Shown: positions 33,373-43,265, counted from the stretch's first letter. The stretch: DNA of 49,639 nt from Flavobacteriaceae bacterium (GCA_022424955.1 JAKMGK010000017.1:1-49639); one strand, 5' to 3'. Translations and numbers: made by a program. The notes: generated by a model not told the origin, from the letters alone.

Positions 33373-34296
33373 ATGACTGATAAAAATTCATTTAAGCTAT
33401 TCAGACACTTCTGCCTAATGGGACTTGGATGGCTTTTGATTTACGGCTGTGAAAAAACAGTGGACAATCAAAAAGTAGATTGGAACGATTATATCATCTT
33501 TCGCAAAGGAAATATCCCCTTACTCCTAGTAGCACCGCACGGAGGAGACTTAAAACCCCAATGGATAGAAAATAGAGACTGTGAAGGAGCAGTTATTACA
33601 CAAGATCAATATACCCTTGGCATCGCCCTCCAAATTGATAATGAACTAAGAAAAAGAGCTTATCAACCTTATATAGTATATGCTAAAATACATCGTGTCA
33701 AAGTAGATTTAAATCGATCTTTGGAAACATCGCATTGTGAGGACGACAGTAGTAACGATTTTTGGCGTGAATTCCATCAGCAAATAGAGACCTACCGCAA
33801 CGAGATAGTAGAGAAATATAATCGCGGTTTAATGATTGATATTCACGGGCATGGGCACACCAATCAACGCATAGAACTGGGATATTTACTTAGCAGCGAA
33901 CAATTAAGAAGTTTATCGACAAATGGTTCTTTAGAGAATTCATTAACCTCTATCAATAGCTTGGTAAACAACCATCCAAAAAATATAAGTCTAAATGAAT
34001 TAATTATTGGAGAAAATTCCTTGGGAACCCTCTTAAGTTTAGCGGGTTTTCCCAGTGTCCCTTCTGCACAAGATCCAGCGCCAAATTTAGGTGATCCATT
34101 TTTTTCTGGAGGGTCAAATACTAAGCTCTATGGTTCAAAAACTAGAAGCGGTGTCGATGCCATACAACTGGAACTCAATCGACAAAATCTTAGGCAAGAA
34201 AGTGAGGATCGTATCCTTTTTTCAAAAAACTTTGCTACAATAATCTTGAGTTATTTACAGCACCATTATTCTGATGCTTTCCCAGCTAGTGATTAA
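33373..34296 (+). CDS. N-formylglutamate-amidohydrolase-like lipoprotein
   Basis: A 307-residue protein with a lipoprotein signal ending at Cys26 (LLIYGCEK), so probably anchored to a membrane facing the periplasm or outside. The fold matches the formylglutamate amidohydrolase (HutG/FGase) family: LLLVAPHGG at about 50-58, HRVKVDLNRSLE at about 112-123, and DIHGHGH at about 156-162, the expected zinc and substrate residues. Classical FGases are cytoplasmic enzymes of histidine breakdown. A surface lipoprotein version near a SusCD pair and an N-acyl-amino-acid deacylase suggests hydrolysis of N-blocked amino acids or peptides outside the cell. The precise substrate is unknown. Confidence 0.78.
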   Translation: MTDKNSFKLFRHFCLMGLGWLLIYGCEKTVDNQKVDWNDYIIFRKGNIPLLLVAPHGGDLKPQWIENRDCEGAVITQDQYTLGIALQIDNELRKRAYQPYIVYAKIHRVKVDLNRSLETSHCEDDSSNDFWREFHQQIETYRNEIVEKYNRGLMIDIHGHGHTNQRIELGYLLSSEQLRSLSTNGSLENSLTSINSLVNNHPKNISLNELIIGENSLGTLLSLAGFPSVPSAQDPAPNLGDPFFSGGSNTKLYGSKTRSGVDAIQLELNRQNLRQESEDRILFSKNFATIILSYLQHHYSDAFPASD

Positions 34297-35056
34297 AGAC
34301 GATTTGGTCTGCTATACGTTGACAGTTTTCTGCCATTTTTTTTTCGACAATAAAATAATAAAGTGTTTTCCCTTTTCTAGGTTTGCTAGCTACTCTACGT
34401 TCTAATCCAAGAGAGGATATACCACTTATTTTACTAAAAATAACACAGGCAGCTAAATAACTTCCAATAGGATTAGGATGCTTTTTATCTGAAGCAAAAA
34501 GCGTTTGATTAGGGTATCTTGATTGGAAAAGATCAAAGGCTCTTCCTACAGGGAGTATTGTAATTTCAGACTGAGGGGAAACAGTTTGTAAAGCTTTTTC
34601 AATTGAAGTAGATGTTATTACTTCTTTTTGCTTATTCTTCAGCTTTGGGTAAGCCCAGGTTGCATAAAGGTACTTTTTTGTATTTACAGGCACACTCCTT
34701 ATTAATTTCTTAAAATATTTTTGGGTAGTATCTAGCGCAGTTATTGGGTAAGTACTGTGCTCTTGAAAGATAATCTGGGTATATTTTTTTCGCTTTAAGC
34801 GTTGAGTCGTTTTGAGTCCCTTTTTATTTTGCCAGTGTTGTTTGAGTGTAGCACCACTAGCAGTAGATTGATTAATTTTCCATTTCAAACCTTTTGCCTT
34901 TGCAAATTGTTCGATTGTCGTGGGCAAATTATAGTAAAAAGTAAAACTATTTCCTACCATCAGAATATGCTCTTTCCGTTGAGCATAACTAAAGTTAATC
35001 CCTAGCACTAGGCATAAAAAAAGAACAATATTTCGTTTAGACTTTATGTTTATCAT
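34286..35056 (-). CDS. secreted SGNH/GDSL-type hydrolase
   Basis: I choose the start at 35056, which gives a signal peptide ending NFSYAQ (256 residues); an upstream ATG at 35095 would extend into the terminator hairpin. Block I is MVGNSFTFYYN, with the putative nucleophile Ser in GNS. The catalytic Asp/His pair is probably in SDKKHPNPIGSYLAA near residue 200. SGNH enzymes are esterases, acetylesterases or lipases acting on sugars, lipids or peptidoglycan. It is downstream of susC-susD but separated by a terminator. Its 3' end overlaps the convergent formylglutamase-like gene by eleven bases. Confidence 0.75.
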   Translation of the reverse strand: MINIKSKRNIVLFLCLVLGINFSYAQRKEHILMVGNSFTFYYNLPTTIEQFAKAKGLKWKINQSTASGATLKQHWQNKKGLKTTQRLKRKKYTQIIFQEHSTYPITALDTTQKYFKKLIRSVPVNTKKYLYATWAYPKLKNKQKEVITSTSIEKALQTVSPQSEITILPVGRAFDLFQSRYPNQTLFASDKKHPNPIGSYLAACVIFSKISGISSLGLERRVASKPRKGKTLYYFIVEKKMAENCQRIADQIVFNH

Positions 35057-35067
35057 TCTAAATTTTA

Positions 35068-35101
35068 TAAAAAAAAAGGGCTTGAAAGATTTCAAGCCCT
35101 T
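35068..35101 (-). terminator. intrinsic terminator of the susC-susD operon
   Basis: On the plus strand AAGGGCTTGAA (35076-35086) and TTCAAGCCCTT (35091-35101) are exact reverse complements around a four-base loop. The A-tract to the left becomes a U-tract for minus-strand transcription. It sits 17 bases after susD and twelve bases before the SGNH gene start, so the hydrolase is either read through or has its own promoter. Confidence 0.92.
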
Positions 35102-35117
35102 AATTACATTAATCAGG

Positions 35118-36539
35118 TTATTGATTCACTTGTGTTTTAGTGAAAATCCCAGGATCTTCTGAAGGCGCATTAGAATTAGATAACAACTCATCTGTAGCAT
35201 ACGGCATACGCTCAACAGGTTGAGAACTGTCGCCATTCACTAATACATAAGGAACAGCAAAAGCACTGTCCGATTTTCTAAGTCGTCTAGCATCATTAAA
35301 TGGCATATGCATTCCAAATCCAGAAACATAACGCTCTTCTATGACTTCTCGCAAGAAAGCTGTTTTAGCAGCTACGTTATCGGTATTTTCAATACCTCCA
35401 GCATCGAAATCTGCTTCAACATAAGGGTCATATCGATGGCTTTGTCCAATATAGTTGTCATTGAGGTTTCCCCCACTGTCCAACCAAGCGCGAACATCAT
35501 TTAAATGAGGTAACCCACTTGCTACTGTCCCAGCTCTAGCTGCTGCTTCCGCCATAATCAATTTATTTTCAAAGAAGGTAACCAAATTTTGAGGTTCTAA
35601 CTTTGCTATAATTCCGTCGTTCGCACTACCACTAGATGGATTTACGATAGAATATCCGTGACGTGCAGTTTCATCTGTCTTTGCATTATTTCTAGAAGAA
35701 GGATTGGAAGGCTCTAATAGTTGAATTAAAAAACTATCTGTATCCCCCTCACTATTTCCAATATCTCCACCTCTAGAACCTTCAAGGATAGTAAAAAACA
35801 AATTCCAACTATCTTGGGGTTGGTCAAGTGGCTGATACTTCATATCTCCACTTGCTGAGGAGATACCATTTTGAGCTGAAGAAAATGCGTTCGCATAATC
35901 CTTTTGGTGAAGATAAAAACGGGCTTTAAGGGTATGCGCTGCAGCAATCCATTTTACTTTATCCCCTCCAAAATAGATATCTTCTGGAATTGAACCAGCA
36001 CTAGCTCCATTTAAAGTAGATATCGCTTCATCCAATTTATCGATTACTTGGGTATAAACTTGCACTTGAGAATCGAAAGCAGGATCCTGAATTTCGGGAT
36101 TTCCAGCTTCGCCGTAAGGAATATCTCCAAAAATAGAAGCCGCTGAACCAAAAGCATGTGCTTCAACTACCATAGCAATTCCTCGCAATAAATCATTGTC
36201 GGTATTTCCAATAATATGACGCATATTTGTTAATACTCCTACATAGACCGCATTCCAAGTTCCATTTGCTTCTGCAGAGGATAAGGAGAGTCCATAAATA
36301 TTTGAATATAAAGAAGAAAAGCCTATGAGCTGTCCTGTATACATAGCAGCAATCCGATTTAAGTGACCAGATTGGACTTGTACATTTGCTAACATTCCTC
36401 CAGTTAAAAAGAGACTTTCTTCAACATCCGAAACGATTATATCGTTTGGGTTTTCATTTACTCCCTCATTTATTTCTTCACAAGAAAAGGTAAAGATTAT
36501 TGTAAGGGATAAAAATATTAGTTTGTGAATATTTTTCAT
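35118..36539 (-). CDS. SusD/RagB-family surface nutrient-binding lipoprotein
   Basis: The 473-residue lipoprotein (signal ending at Cys20, TFSC) has SusD-family organisation: an N-terminal NENPNDI segment, helical TPR-like repeats (EDIYFGGDKVKWIAAAHTLKARFYLHQKDYANAF), and a C-terminal FHMPFNDARRLR region with VPYVLVNG. It would form the lid of the SusC channel and capture ligand on the cell surface. It starts eleven bases after the susC stop in the same operon. The ligand is probably not a classical polysaccharide, since no glycoside hydrolase lies nearby and the locus carries amidohydrolases instead. Confidence 0.9.
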   Translation of the reverse strand: MKNIHKLIFLSLTIIFTFSCEEINEGVNENPNDIIVSDVEESLFLTGGMLANVQVQSGHLNRIAAMYTGQLIGFSSLYSNIYGLSLSSAEANGTWNAVYVGVLTNMRHIIGNTDNDLLRGIAMVVEAHAFGSAASIFGDIPYGEAGNPEIQDPAFDSQVQVYTQVIDKLDEAISTLNGASAGSIPEDIYFGGDKVKWIAAAHTLKARFYLHQKDYANAFSSAQNGISSASGDMKYQPLDQPQDSWNLFFTILEGSRGGDIGNSEGDTDSFLIQLLEPSNPSSRNNAKTDETARHGYSIVNPSSGSANDGIIAKLEPQNLVTFFENKLIMAEAAARAGTVASGLPHLNDVRAWLDSGGNLNDNYIGQSHRYDPYVEADFDAGGIENTDNVAAKTAFLREVIEERYVSGFGMHMPFNDARRLRKSDSAFAVPYVLVNGDSSQPVERMPYATDELLSNSNAPSEDPGIFTKTQVNQ

Positions 36540-36550
36540 AATTACGAGTA

Positions 36551-39500
36551 TTAGAAGTTAAATAATATTGATAAAAGTGTAGACTTTGTCTGAGGATTTG
36601 TAAAATAATCAAGTCCAAAACCATTTCCAACACCTGTTTGATTGGTTTCCGGATCAATTCCAGGTATTTCGTTGATATTTATCCAGTTCCTTCCAGTAAG
36701 TGTAAAACGAATATTACTTAAGCCTATTCGCTCTTTTAATTCAGGCGAATCTAGTGTATAACTAAGTGATAGTTCTCTAACCTTTGTAAACGTTGCATCA
36801 TAGATAGAGAAGTTATAAGCTTGATTATCACCAAAACCTCCTCCGATTCCGGTGCGGTACCATGATTCATCTAGTAAAACATTTCCGCCTCCAAAATCTT
36901 GAATAGTTCCCCTGACAGTTGATCCTGCTGGGATTGTATTCCCTGCATAGTTCACGATATCGTTAGATAAGGTTACCCGTCCAGCAGTTTCCTGTGTTGT
37001 TCCAAAAGCTTTCAAGACGTGTAAGGTTCTTGGAGAAAAATCTCCTCCTTGTGAATGCTCTACAACTACGTTTAAACTAAATTTTTTGTAAGTTAGGTTT
37101 AAACCTAAGCCTCCTCGCCAATCTGGATTCGGATCTCCTAGAATTACCTCACTTGGGGTAATTTGAGGGAAACCATTTTCATCTAAATCAAAACTACCAT
37201 CTGGATTCGTTTGTGAACCAGTCCCAAATAAAACCCCCAATTGATGTCCAACAATTGCTCTAGAACTCACTGAATATCCCGTTAAATCGATAGAGGTCGT
37301 TCCAAAGAGATCGGTGACTTCGTTGGTGTTTTTGGACCAATTTATACTCGCATTTAATTGAAGATCTTGTTTTTGAATTGCATTCCATCCTAGGTCTACT
37401 TCAAATCCTTGGTTTTCCATTTCTCCAAAGTTTCCATATTGAGTGGCATAACCAGAAGAAGGAGATAAATCTACATTTAATAAAATATCCTCAATCTTAT
37501 TGCTGTAATAGGTCATGGATAAGGACACATCATTATCAAAAAAGCGGAGATCTGTTCCGATTTCAAATTCGGTCTTAATCTCTGGCTTGAGATTAGGATT
37601 ACCAAGGTTATTATCTTTTCGGAATCCTCCACCAAAGGAATCTATACTTATCGGATCACTGTAAGTGGAATAACCAAAGCCACCTTCTGCAAGCGTTTCA
37701 AATCTATGCGGAGAGGGTTGCACCCCAACCTGACCATAAGATGCTCGAATTTTTCCAAAAGAAAGAAAATCAGAATTTATCGCGCTATTGGTAAAGTTCC
37801 AAGCAACATCAGCTGCCGGATAGAAAAAGGTTCCTTTAATTGTAGAAGAAGCCTCTAGACCTCCTGTTAAATTAACGAATAATTCATCTGCGATTCCAAA
37901 ATTCAAAATGGCATATCCGCGATTAGATTTTCTAAATGTTTTAAAATTAGAATAGCCAGAAGCTTCTGCAGAAGTATTTAACGAAGTAGTTTGTTTGAGT
38001 GAGTTAACTAGGAATCCTGTGATTGTTCCAGAATTTCTATTGTATGTTCTATCATTAGAACTCCAACCAACAGTTGCAGTTAAATCAATTAGATTGTTAA
38101 TTTCAAATTCTCCACGACCAATTAAATCAAAATTGACATCGCGATTAGCGATTTCATCTTCCTGGTAGGCACCATTAAGTCTGGTCCCCCCGGCAGTTCC
38201 TATTGGGAAGAAATAAACCCTCTTATCATCTGCAAAATCTATGTTCCCTCTTGCAATTAACTGTAACCATTCTGTTGGTTTAATCGTTATTTCCGGGGTA
38301 ACAGTTACCCTATTGACCGTAGTTGATGATTCTTGCTCAAATAATGTCCACAATGGGTTGTTATAAATTGGATTTGCACTGTTGGCAAGACCTCTTCTAT
38401 ATGCCCTGTGACGTCTTGTAAATTGTTCTCCAGAACTATTAGTATATGTTCCAACATAGTCCGTATTATCAAAATCTGGTGAAGTCCTTAGCAAGCCTAA
38501 CATAATTCCTGCAGTATTTGAGCTTTGTTGAATTCGATTAGAATTGGTATACGTATAAGCCGCTTTATTTGAAAAATTAATATACTTATTTAAATCAGCA
38601 CTATAGTTGAAACGTATATTGGTTCGGTCATAGGTTGCTGCCCTCATTATTCCGTCTTGTTGTAAGTTAGAAAGACTAAAGAAATAGGTGTTTCCTTCAG
38701 TTCCCCCGCTAATATTTAAATCGTTTTGCCAAAAGATTCCAGTTCTAAATACGGCATCCCAGTTCTTTTCAACAAAAGTCTCTCTTGAATTCATTTCAGT
38801 AATAGGGTAGTATACAGTGCCTGTACTATCTCCAGTGAAATACCCCCCAGAATTATCAACGGTATTAGCAGCACCTGATCTATCTGGGATATAATCGCCC
38901 CAACTCTCTCTTGTAGAACTTGTTCCAAGAGCAGGATTTCCTCCTCTTCCTCTACCCCAAGTATTCTGCATTGGAATACGTTCAGAAACCTCGTCGAATG
39001 AAAGAGTTGAACTATAGCTAATTTTTGCTTGTCCAGTCTGTCCTTCTTTAGTGGTAATTACAATAACTCCATTAGCAGCTCTACTCCCCCACAAAGCAGC
39101 AGCAGAGGCACCTTTTAATATCTGTACAGAAGCAATATCACTAGGGTTGATATCATTAATTCGAGACCCTTGAGAAACTCCTCCTCCTCTACCTCCTGTT
39201 AAATCATTACCCCCAGCATAAGATGTTTGGTTATTAAGTGGTACTCCATCCACAATAATGAGAGGCTCACTCGCACCTAAAATTGTATTAGCACCACGAA
39301 TTCTAATCGCACTTCCTGCTCCTGGATCTCCATTTGATCTTGAAACCCTTAGTCCTGACGCTTTACCACTAAGACCATTGGCTAAAGTAGACTCACCAGA
39401 TCGAAGAACTGCTTTTGAACTTACAATAGAAGAAGTTGATCCTTGTTTATCTCGTTCTTCTGTAAAACCCAATGCTGTTACTACTACTTCATTTAAAGAT

Positions 39501-39790
39501 TGAGTATCCTCTTCTAAAGTTATGTCTATATCGGATTGATTATTCACAGTGATATATTGTGTAACAAATCCAGTGTAACTGATTTCTAAGGTGGCACCTT
39601 GAGCGACAGAAATTTGAAAATTTCCATCAAAATCTGTACTTACCCCATTGGTTGTGCCTTGTTCTAAAACATTAGCCCCGGGTAGAGGTCCATTAGCGTC
39701 GCTTACAACGCCCCGTATGGTCGTTTGAGCCATAGTTAATTGAGCAATTCCCAATAAAAGGAAGAAGATCATTTTGATTTGATGTTTCAT
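36551..39790 (-). CDS. SusC/RagA-family TonB-linked outer-membrane transporter
   Basis: A 1079-residue TonB-dependent channel. I use the ATG at 39790, which begins a standard signal peptide (MKHQIKMIFFLLLGIAQLTMAQ); the longer ORF upstream adds 27 hydrophobic residues. The carboxypeptidase-D-regulatory-like domain follows (IRGVVSDANGPLPGANV), then the SusC linker LNEVVVTALG, the plug with VDGVPLNNQ and GSRAANGVIVITTKEG, and a long beta-barrel ending in aromatic Phe. It is transcribed divergently from the DASS transporter 109 bases away, so the promoters face each other. Confidence 0.94.
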   Translation of the reverse strand: MKHQIKMIFFLLLGIAQLTMAQTTIRGVVSDANGPLPGANVLEQGTTNGVSTDFDGNFQISVAQGATLEISYTGFVTQYITVNNQSDIDITLEEDTQSLNEVVVTALGFTEERDKQGSTSSIVSSKAVLRSGESTLANGLSGKASGLRVSRSNGDPGAGSAIRIRGANTILGASEPLIIVDGVPLNNQTSYAGGNDLTGGRGGGVSQGSRINDINPSDIASVQILKGASAAALWGSRAANGVIVITTKEGQTGQAKISYSSTLSFDEVSERIPMQNTWGRGRGGNPALGTSSTRESWGDYIPDRSGAANTVDNSGGYFTGDSTGTVYYPITEMNSRETFVEKNWDAVFRTGIFWQNDLNISGGTEGNTYFFSLSNLQQDGIMRAATYDRTNIRFNYSADLNKYINFSNKAAYTYTNSNRIQQSSNTAGIMLGLLRTSPDFDNTDYVGTYTNSSGEQFTRRHRAYRRGLANSANPIYNNPLWTLFEQESSTTVNRVTVTPEITIKPTEWLQLIARGNIDFADDKRVYFFPIGTAGGTRLNGAYQEDEIANRDVNFDLIGRGEFEINNLIDLTATVGWSSNDRTYNRNSGTITGFLVNSLKQTTSLNTSAEASGYSNFKTFRKSNRGYAILNFGIADELFVNLTGGLEASSTIKGTFFYPAADVAWNFTNSAINSDFLSFGKIRASYGQVGVQPSPHRFETLAEGGFGYSTYSDPISIDSFGGGFRKDNNLGNPNLKPEIKTEFEIGTDLRFFDNDVSLSMTYYSNKIEDILLNVDLSPSSGYATQYGNFGEMENQGFEVDLGWNAIQKQDLQLNASINWSKNTNEVTDLFGTTSIDLTGYSVSSRAIVGHQLGVLFGTGSQTNPDGSFDLDENGFPQITPSEVILGDPNPDWRGGLGLNLTYKKFSLNVVVEHSQGGDFSPRTLHVLKAFGTTQETAGRVTLSNDIVNYAGNTIPAGSTVRGTIQDFGGGNVLLDESWYRTGIGGGFGDNQAYNFSIYDATFTKVRELSLSYTLDSPELKERIGLSNIRFTLTGRNWININEIPGIDPETNQTGVGNGFGLDYFTNPQTKSTLLSILFNF

Positions 39791-39899
39791 ATAGATAAAT
39801 TGTAGTTTACAATAAATATAGTTAATAATTATATATTTCATTAAATACAACACAATAATCAGTAATTTCATATTTATAAAACCCCATTAATCATCATTT

Positions 39900-41372
39900 A
39901 TGCAATTTCAATCTCCCCTAAAAAGTATTCAATTAATAGTAGGGCCATTGCTTTTTTTCCTCTTAATTTTATTTAAACCTTTAATGGGATTAACTCCAGC
40001 GGCTAATGCTGTACTAGCATTAACCTTATGGATGGCGATATGGTGGGTATTTGAGGTGGTTCCTATTAGTGTTACAGCCTTGCTTCCCATTATCCTTTTT
40101 CCGTTGACAGGAGGGCTTGATTTATCCTCCACCACAGCAGCCTATGGACATAAATATATTTTTCTATACATGGGTGGGTTTATGTTAGCGATTGCCATAG
40201 AAAAATGGAATTTGCACAGGCGCATCGCCTTACATATCATTAGTACCATGGGAACCGATATAAGAAAAATCGTTTTGGGATTTATGATTGCTACAGCCTT
40301 TATGTCCATGTGGATTTCAAATACTGCCACCTCTGTAATGATGTTACCCATTGGGATCGCTTTAGTCAAACAATTAGAAGACAATTCTTTATTAAGCGAG
40401 CGTGAAACAAAATCATTTGGTAAAATGTTAATGCTTAGCATTGCTTATAGTGCATCTATTGGGGGCGTGGCGACCTTAATTGGCACACCACCTAATTTAG
40501 TTTTAGCAGGAGTGATTAATGAAACCTATGGCATAGAAATAAGCTTTACGCAATGGCTAATGATTGGTTTACCTATTAGCATTATTCTACTATTTACTGC
40601 ATGGATTTATCTTAGTCGCTATGCCTTTAAATTAGGGATAGACGCCTTCCCAGGTGGAAACGATGAAATTATTCGTTTAAAAAATGAGCTTGGATCCATG
40701 AGAAAAGAAGAAAAGTGGGTAGCCGTAGTTTTTGCTTTAACCGCATTTTGCTGGATGACAAGAGCCTATATTTTGCAACCCCTTTTTCCAGCTATTGACG
40801 ATACGATTATTGCGATGATTTCTGGCATTACTTTATTTCTCCTTCCTGCTAAGGAAAGTGAAAAAAAGATTTTACACTGGAACGAAGCTGTTAAGATGCC
40901 ATGGGGAATTATTCTTCTTTTTGGAGGAGGAATGGCTATAGCTAAAGGATTTGAAGTGTCTGGTCTAGCTGTTTGGATTGGTGCAAAAATCAGTTTCATT
41001 GAACAACTTAATTTATTTTTAATGATTTTAGTTTTAGTCGCTTTTGTGAATTTCTTGACAGAAATCACCTCTAATTTAGCGACTACCGCCATGCTATTAC
41101 CAATTTTAACCTCAATTGCCCTTCAACTAGGTGTTCACCCATACAGTCTCTTAGTAAGTGCTGCTATCGCAGCTTCTTGTGCTTTTATGCTTCCCGTGGC
41201 CACCCCACCTAATGCAGTAGTTTTTGGGTCGGGATATCTAAAAATTAAAGACATGACTAGAAACGGTCTATTACTCAATATTTTTTCGATATTTCTTATC
41301 GTAATTATGGTTTATTATTTCTTACCGTTATTGTGGGGCTATGAGGCCACCGTCTTCCCTGAAAATTTTTAA
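39900..41372 (+). CDS. DASS-family (SLC13-type) Na+/dicarboxylate-like symporter
   Basis: A 490-residue inner-membrane transporter with about 11 helices. The two halves carry the Ser-Asn-Thr type hairpin motifs of the family: ISNTATSVMMLPIG (about 138-151) and EITSNLATTAMLLPI (about 385-399), which bind Na+ and the carboxylate. Substrates of the family are succinate, malate, citrate, or related anions. It starts on the other side of the SusC promoter region and is followed ten bases later by the N-acyl-amino-acid deacylase gene. It may take up the released organic acid or an N-acyl amino acid. Confidence 0.88.
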   Translation: MQFQSPLKSIQLIVGPLLFFLLILFKPLMGLTPAANAVLALTLWMAIWWVFEVVPISVTALLPIILFPLTGGLDLSSTTAAYGHKYIFLYMGGFMLAIAIEKWNLHRRIALHIISTMGTDIRKIVLGFMIATAFMSMWISNTATSVMMLPIGIALVKQLEDNSLLSERETKSFGKMLMLSIAYSASIGGVATLIGTPPNLVLAGVINETYGIEISFTQWLMIGLPISIILLFTAWIYLSRYAFKLGIDAFPGGNDEIIRLKNELGSMRKEEKWVAVVFALTAFCWMTRAYILQPLFPAIDDTIIAMISGITLFLLPAKESEKKILHWNEAVKMPWGIILLFGGGMAIAKGFEVSGLAVWIGAKISFIEQLNLFLMILVLVAFVNFLTEITSNLATTAMLLPILTSIALQLGVHPYSLLVSAAIAASCAFMLPVATPPNAVVFGSGYLKIKDMTRNGLLLNIFSIFLIVIMVYYFLPLLWGYEATVFPENF

Positions 41373-41381
41373 AAATTTATT

Positions 41382-43016
41382 ATGAAATTAAAAATCAATT
41401 TAAAAAAAATAAGCCTTGGATTCATTACACTGCTTTTGGTTAATTGTCAAAATTCAATCCCCTTTGATTTAATTATTAAAAATGGGCTTGTTTATGATGG
41501 AACACAAAATCCTCCTCAAAGACAAGATATTGCTATCAAAGCAGATAAGATTGTTGGACTGGGAAATTTTAGTGAGGCAGATGCCCTTCAAATTCTAGAT
41601 GCTGCTGGTGCAGCTGTAGCACCAGGATTTATTGATACGCACACGCATTTAGATCCTTTAGATAATCTTTTGGCGCTATCCAATTCAGAAAGTCAATTGC
41701 GACAAGGGGTAACCACAAGTATTGGTGGTCCAGATGGAAGAGGGGTTCCTCTTCAATATGGTTTTGCAGCGTTTTTAGACACATTAAGTCAAGTAGGGGT
41801 TGGTATTAATATGGGATTCATGGCGGGACATAATAAAATTAGAAAAAAAATAATGCAGCTAGAAAATCGTGCGCCTACAAAAAAAGAACTTGATCGCATG
41901 ATAGCAATGGCAGACCAGGCAATGGACGAAGGAGCTTTTGGCCTGTCTACTGGATTAAAATATCTGCCTGGAAATTTTGCGAAAATAGACGAAGTAATCG
42001 CATTATCGAGAGTAGTTGCCAATAAAGGAGGAGTGTATTCTACCCATCTACGCGATGAAGGAATTGCTATAATGCCGGCGATAGAAGAAACCATAGAAAT
42101 AGGGAAAAAGGCAAATATCCCTATTATTTTAACCCACCACAAAGTAATTGGAAAACCCATGTGGGGGAAAAGTTATGTAACGCTAGCTAGAGTAGATAAA
42201 GCAAGAAATGATGGCGTAAATATCCTACTGGATCAATATCCCTATGCTGCGAGTCATACTGGACTAAGTGTATTAATACCCGCATGGGCCAGAGCTGGTG
42301 GTCAAGAAAAATTTATTGAAAGACTATCAAATCCGGAAAGTTATGCTAAAATAAAGGCAGAAATCATTTTTAATATTTTGAATGATCGCGGAGGAGAAGA
42401 CTTAAATAGAATTCAATTTGCACGAGTAAAATGGCAACCTGACTTAGAGGGGAAAACACTGAAAGAGTGGATTGTTATGGAAGGGAAAAAACCTACCATT
42501 GAAAATGGAGCAGAATATGTCATTAAAGGACAACGCAATGGAGGTGCTAGCTGCATCTATCACGCTATGGAGGAAAAAGATGTAGAAAAAATCATGCAAC
42601 ATCCATTAACAATGATTGCTTCAGATGGAAGACTTTCTTCCCCTGGAATAGGACACCCCCACCCACGAGCCTATGGAACTTTCCCAAGGGTATTAGGGAA
42701 ATATGTTCGAGAGAAAAAATTATTAAGCCTGCAAGAAGCAATTTATAAGATGACCTTATTCCCTGCAAAAACTTATGGAATAGAAAATAGAGGGCAGCTC
42801 AAAAAGGGATTAAAAGCAGATCTTGTAATTTTTGACCCAAATACTATTATTGACAAGGCAACATTTATTCAACCTCATCAGTATCCTGTAGGAATTTCTC
42901 ACGTACTTGTCAATGGAAAGTGGTCAATAAAAAATGGGGAGTTCCTCAATAAAATGAATGGGGTAGTTTTAAGAAAAACAATACCCTCAACTACTACAAT
43001 TGTGGACGTGAATTAA
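41382..43016 (+). CDS. N-acyl-D-amino-acid deacylase-family lipoprotein (D-aminoacylase)
   Basis: A 544-residue amidohydrolase preceded by a lipoprotein signal with Cys22 (LLLVNC). It shows FDLIIKNGLVYDGTQNPP, the metal site GFIDTHTHLDP (His87, His89), the THLRDEG motif, LTHHKVIG, and MIASDGRL with Asp as the catalytic base. C-terminal KADLVIFDP is typical of the family. These enzymes release free D-amino acids (or related dipeptide products) from N-acyl forms. Surface or periplasmic location would let it act on imported N-acyl compounds before transport by the adjacent DASS protein. D-aminoacylase, dipeptidase and prolidase-type members are not separable by eye. Confidence 0.85.
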   Translation: MKLKINLKKISLGFITLLLVNCQNSIPFDLIIKNGLVYDGTQNPPQRQDIAIKADKIVGLGNFSEADALQILDAAGAAVAPGFIDTHTHLDPLDNLLALSNSESQLRQGVTTSIGGPDGRGVPLQYGFAAFLDTLSQVGVGINMGFMAGHNKIRKKIMQLENRAPTKKELDRMIAMADQAMDEGAFGLSTGLKYLPGNFAKIDEVIALSRVVANKGGVYSTHLRDEGIAIMPAIEETIEIGKKANIPIILTHHKVIGKPMWGKSYVTLARVDKARNDGVNILLDQYPYAASHTGLSVLIPAWARAGGQEKFIERLSNPESYAKIKAEIIFNILNDRGGEDLNRIQFARVKWQPDLEGKTLKEWIVMEGKKPTIENGAEYVIKGQRNGGASCIYHAMEEKDVEKIMQHPLTMIASDGRLSSPGIGHPHPRAYGTFPRVLGKYVREKKLLSLQEAIYKMTLFPAKTYGIENRGQLKKGLKADLVIFDPNTIIDKATFIQPHQYPVGISHVLVNGKWSIKNGEFLNKMNGVVLRKTIPSTTTIVDVN

Positions 43017-43133
43017 TTAGCTTATCTGATTTACCATAAATAAAACTCTAAGATGATTTTTTTCATCCCTTGAAATCTATCTCTTCATAGTAACTTGGTG
43101 ACTTCAAGAGAGCTATAAAAGATTAAGCAATAA

Positions 43134-43265
43134 TGCAAAACTCCAGAAGAAGAAGCCCTTACTTTTAGTGCATCATTCATTGAATTTAGACTTCCTATTG
43201 AAGCAGAAGAAGGAGAAGAATCTCCCTATAATGAGAACAACTATTTTACCTTTATAAAACAGTAA
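43134..43265 (+). pseudogene. C-terminal remnant of an unidentified gene
   Basis: A 43-residue open stretch between two in-frame TAA codons (43131-43133 and 43263-43265) reads KTPEEEALTFSASFIEFR and then an acidic run, ending FTFIKQ. It has no start codon and looks like the tail of a lost protein. I recognise no family. Otherwise the stretch 43017-43384 shows nothing I can support. Confidence 0.3.
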
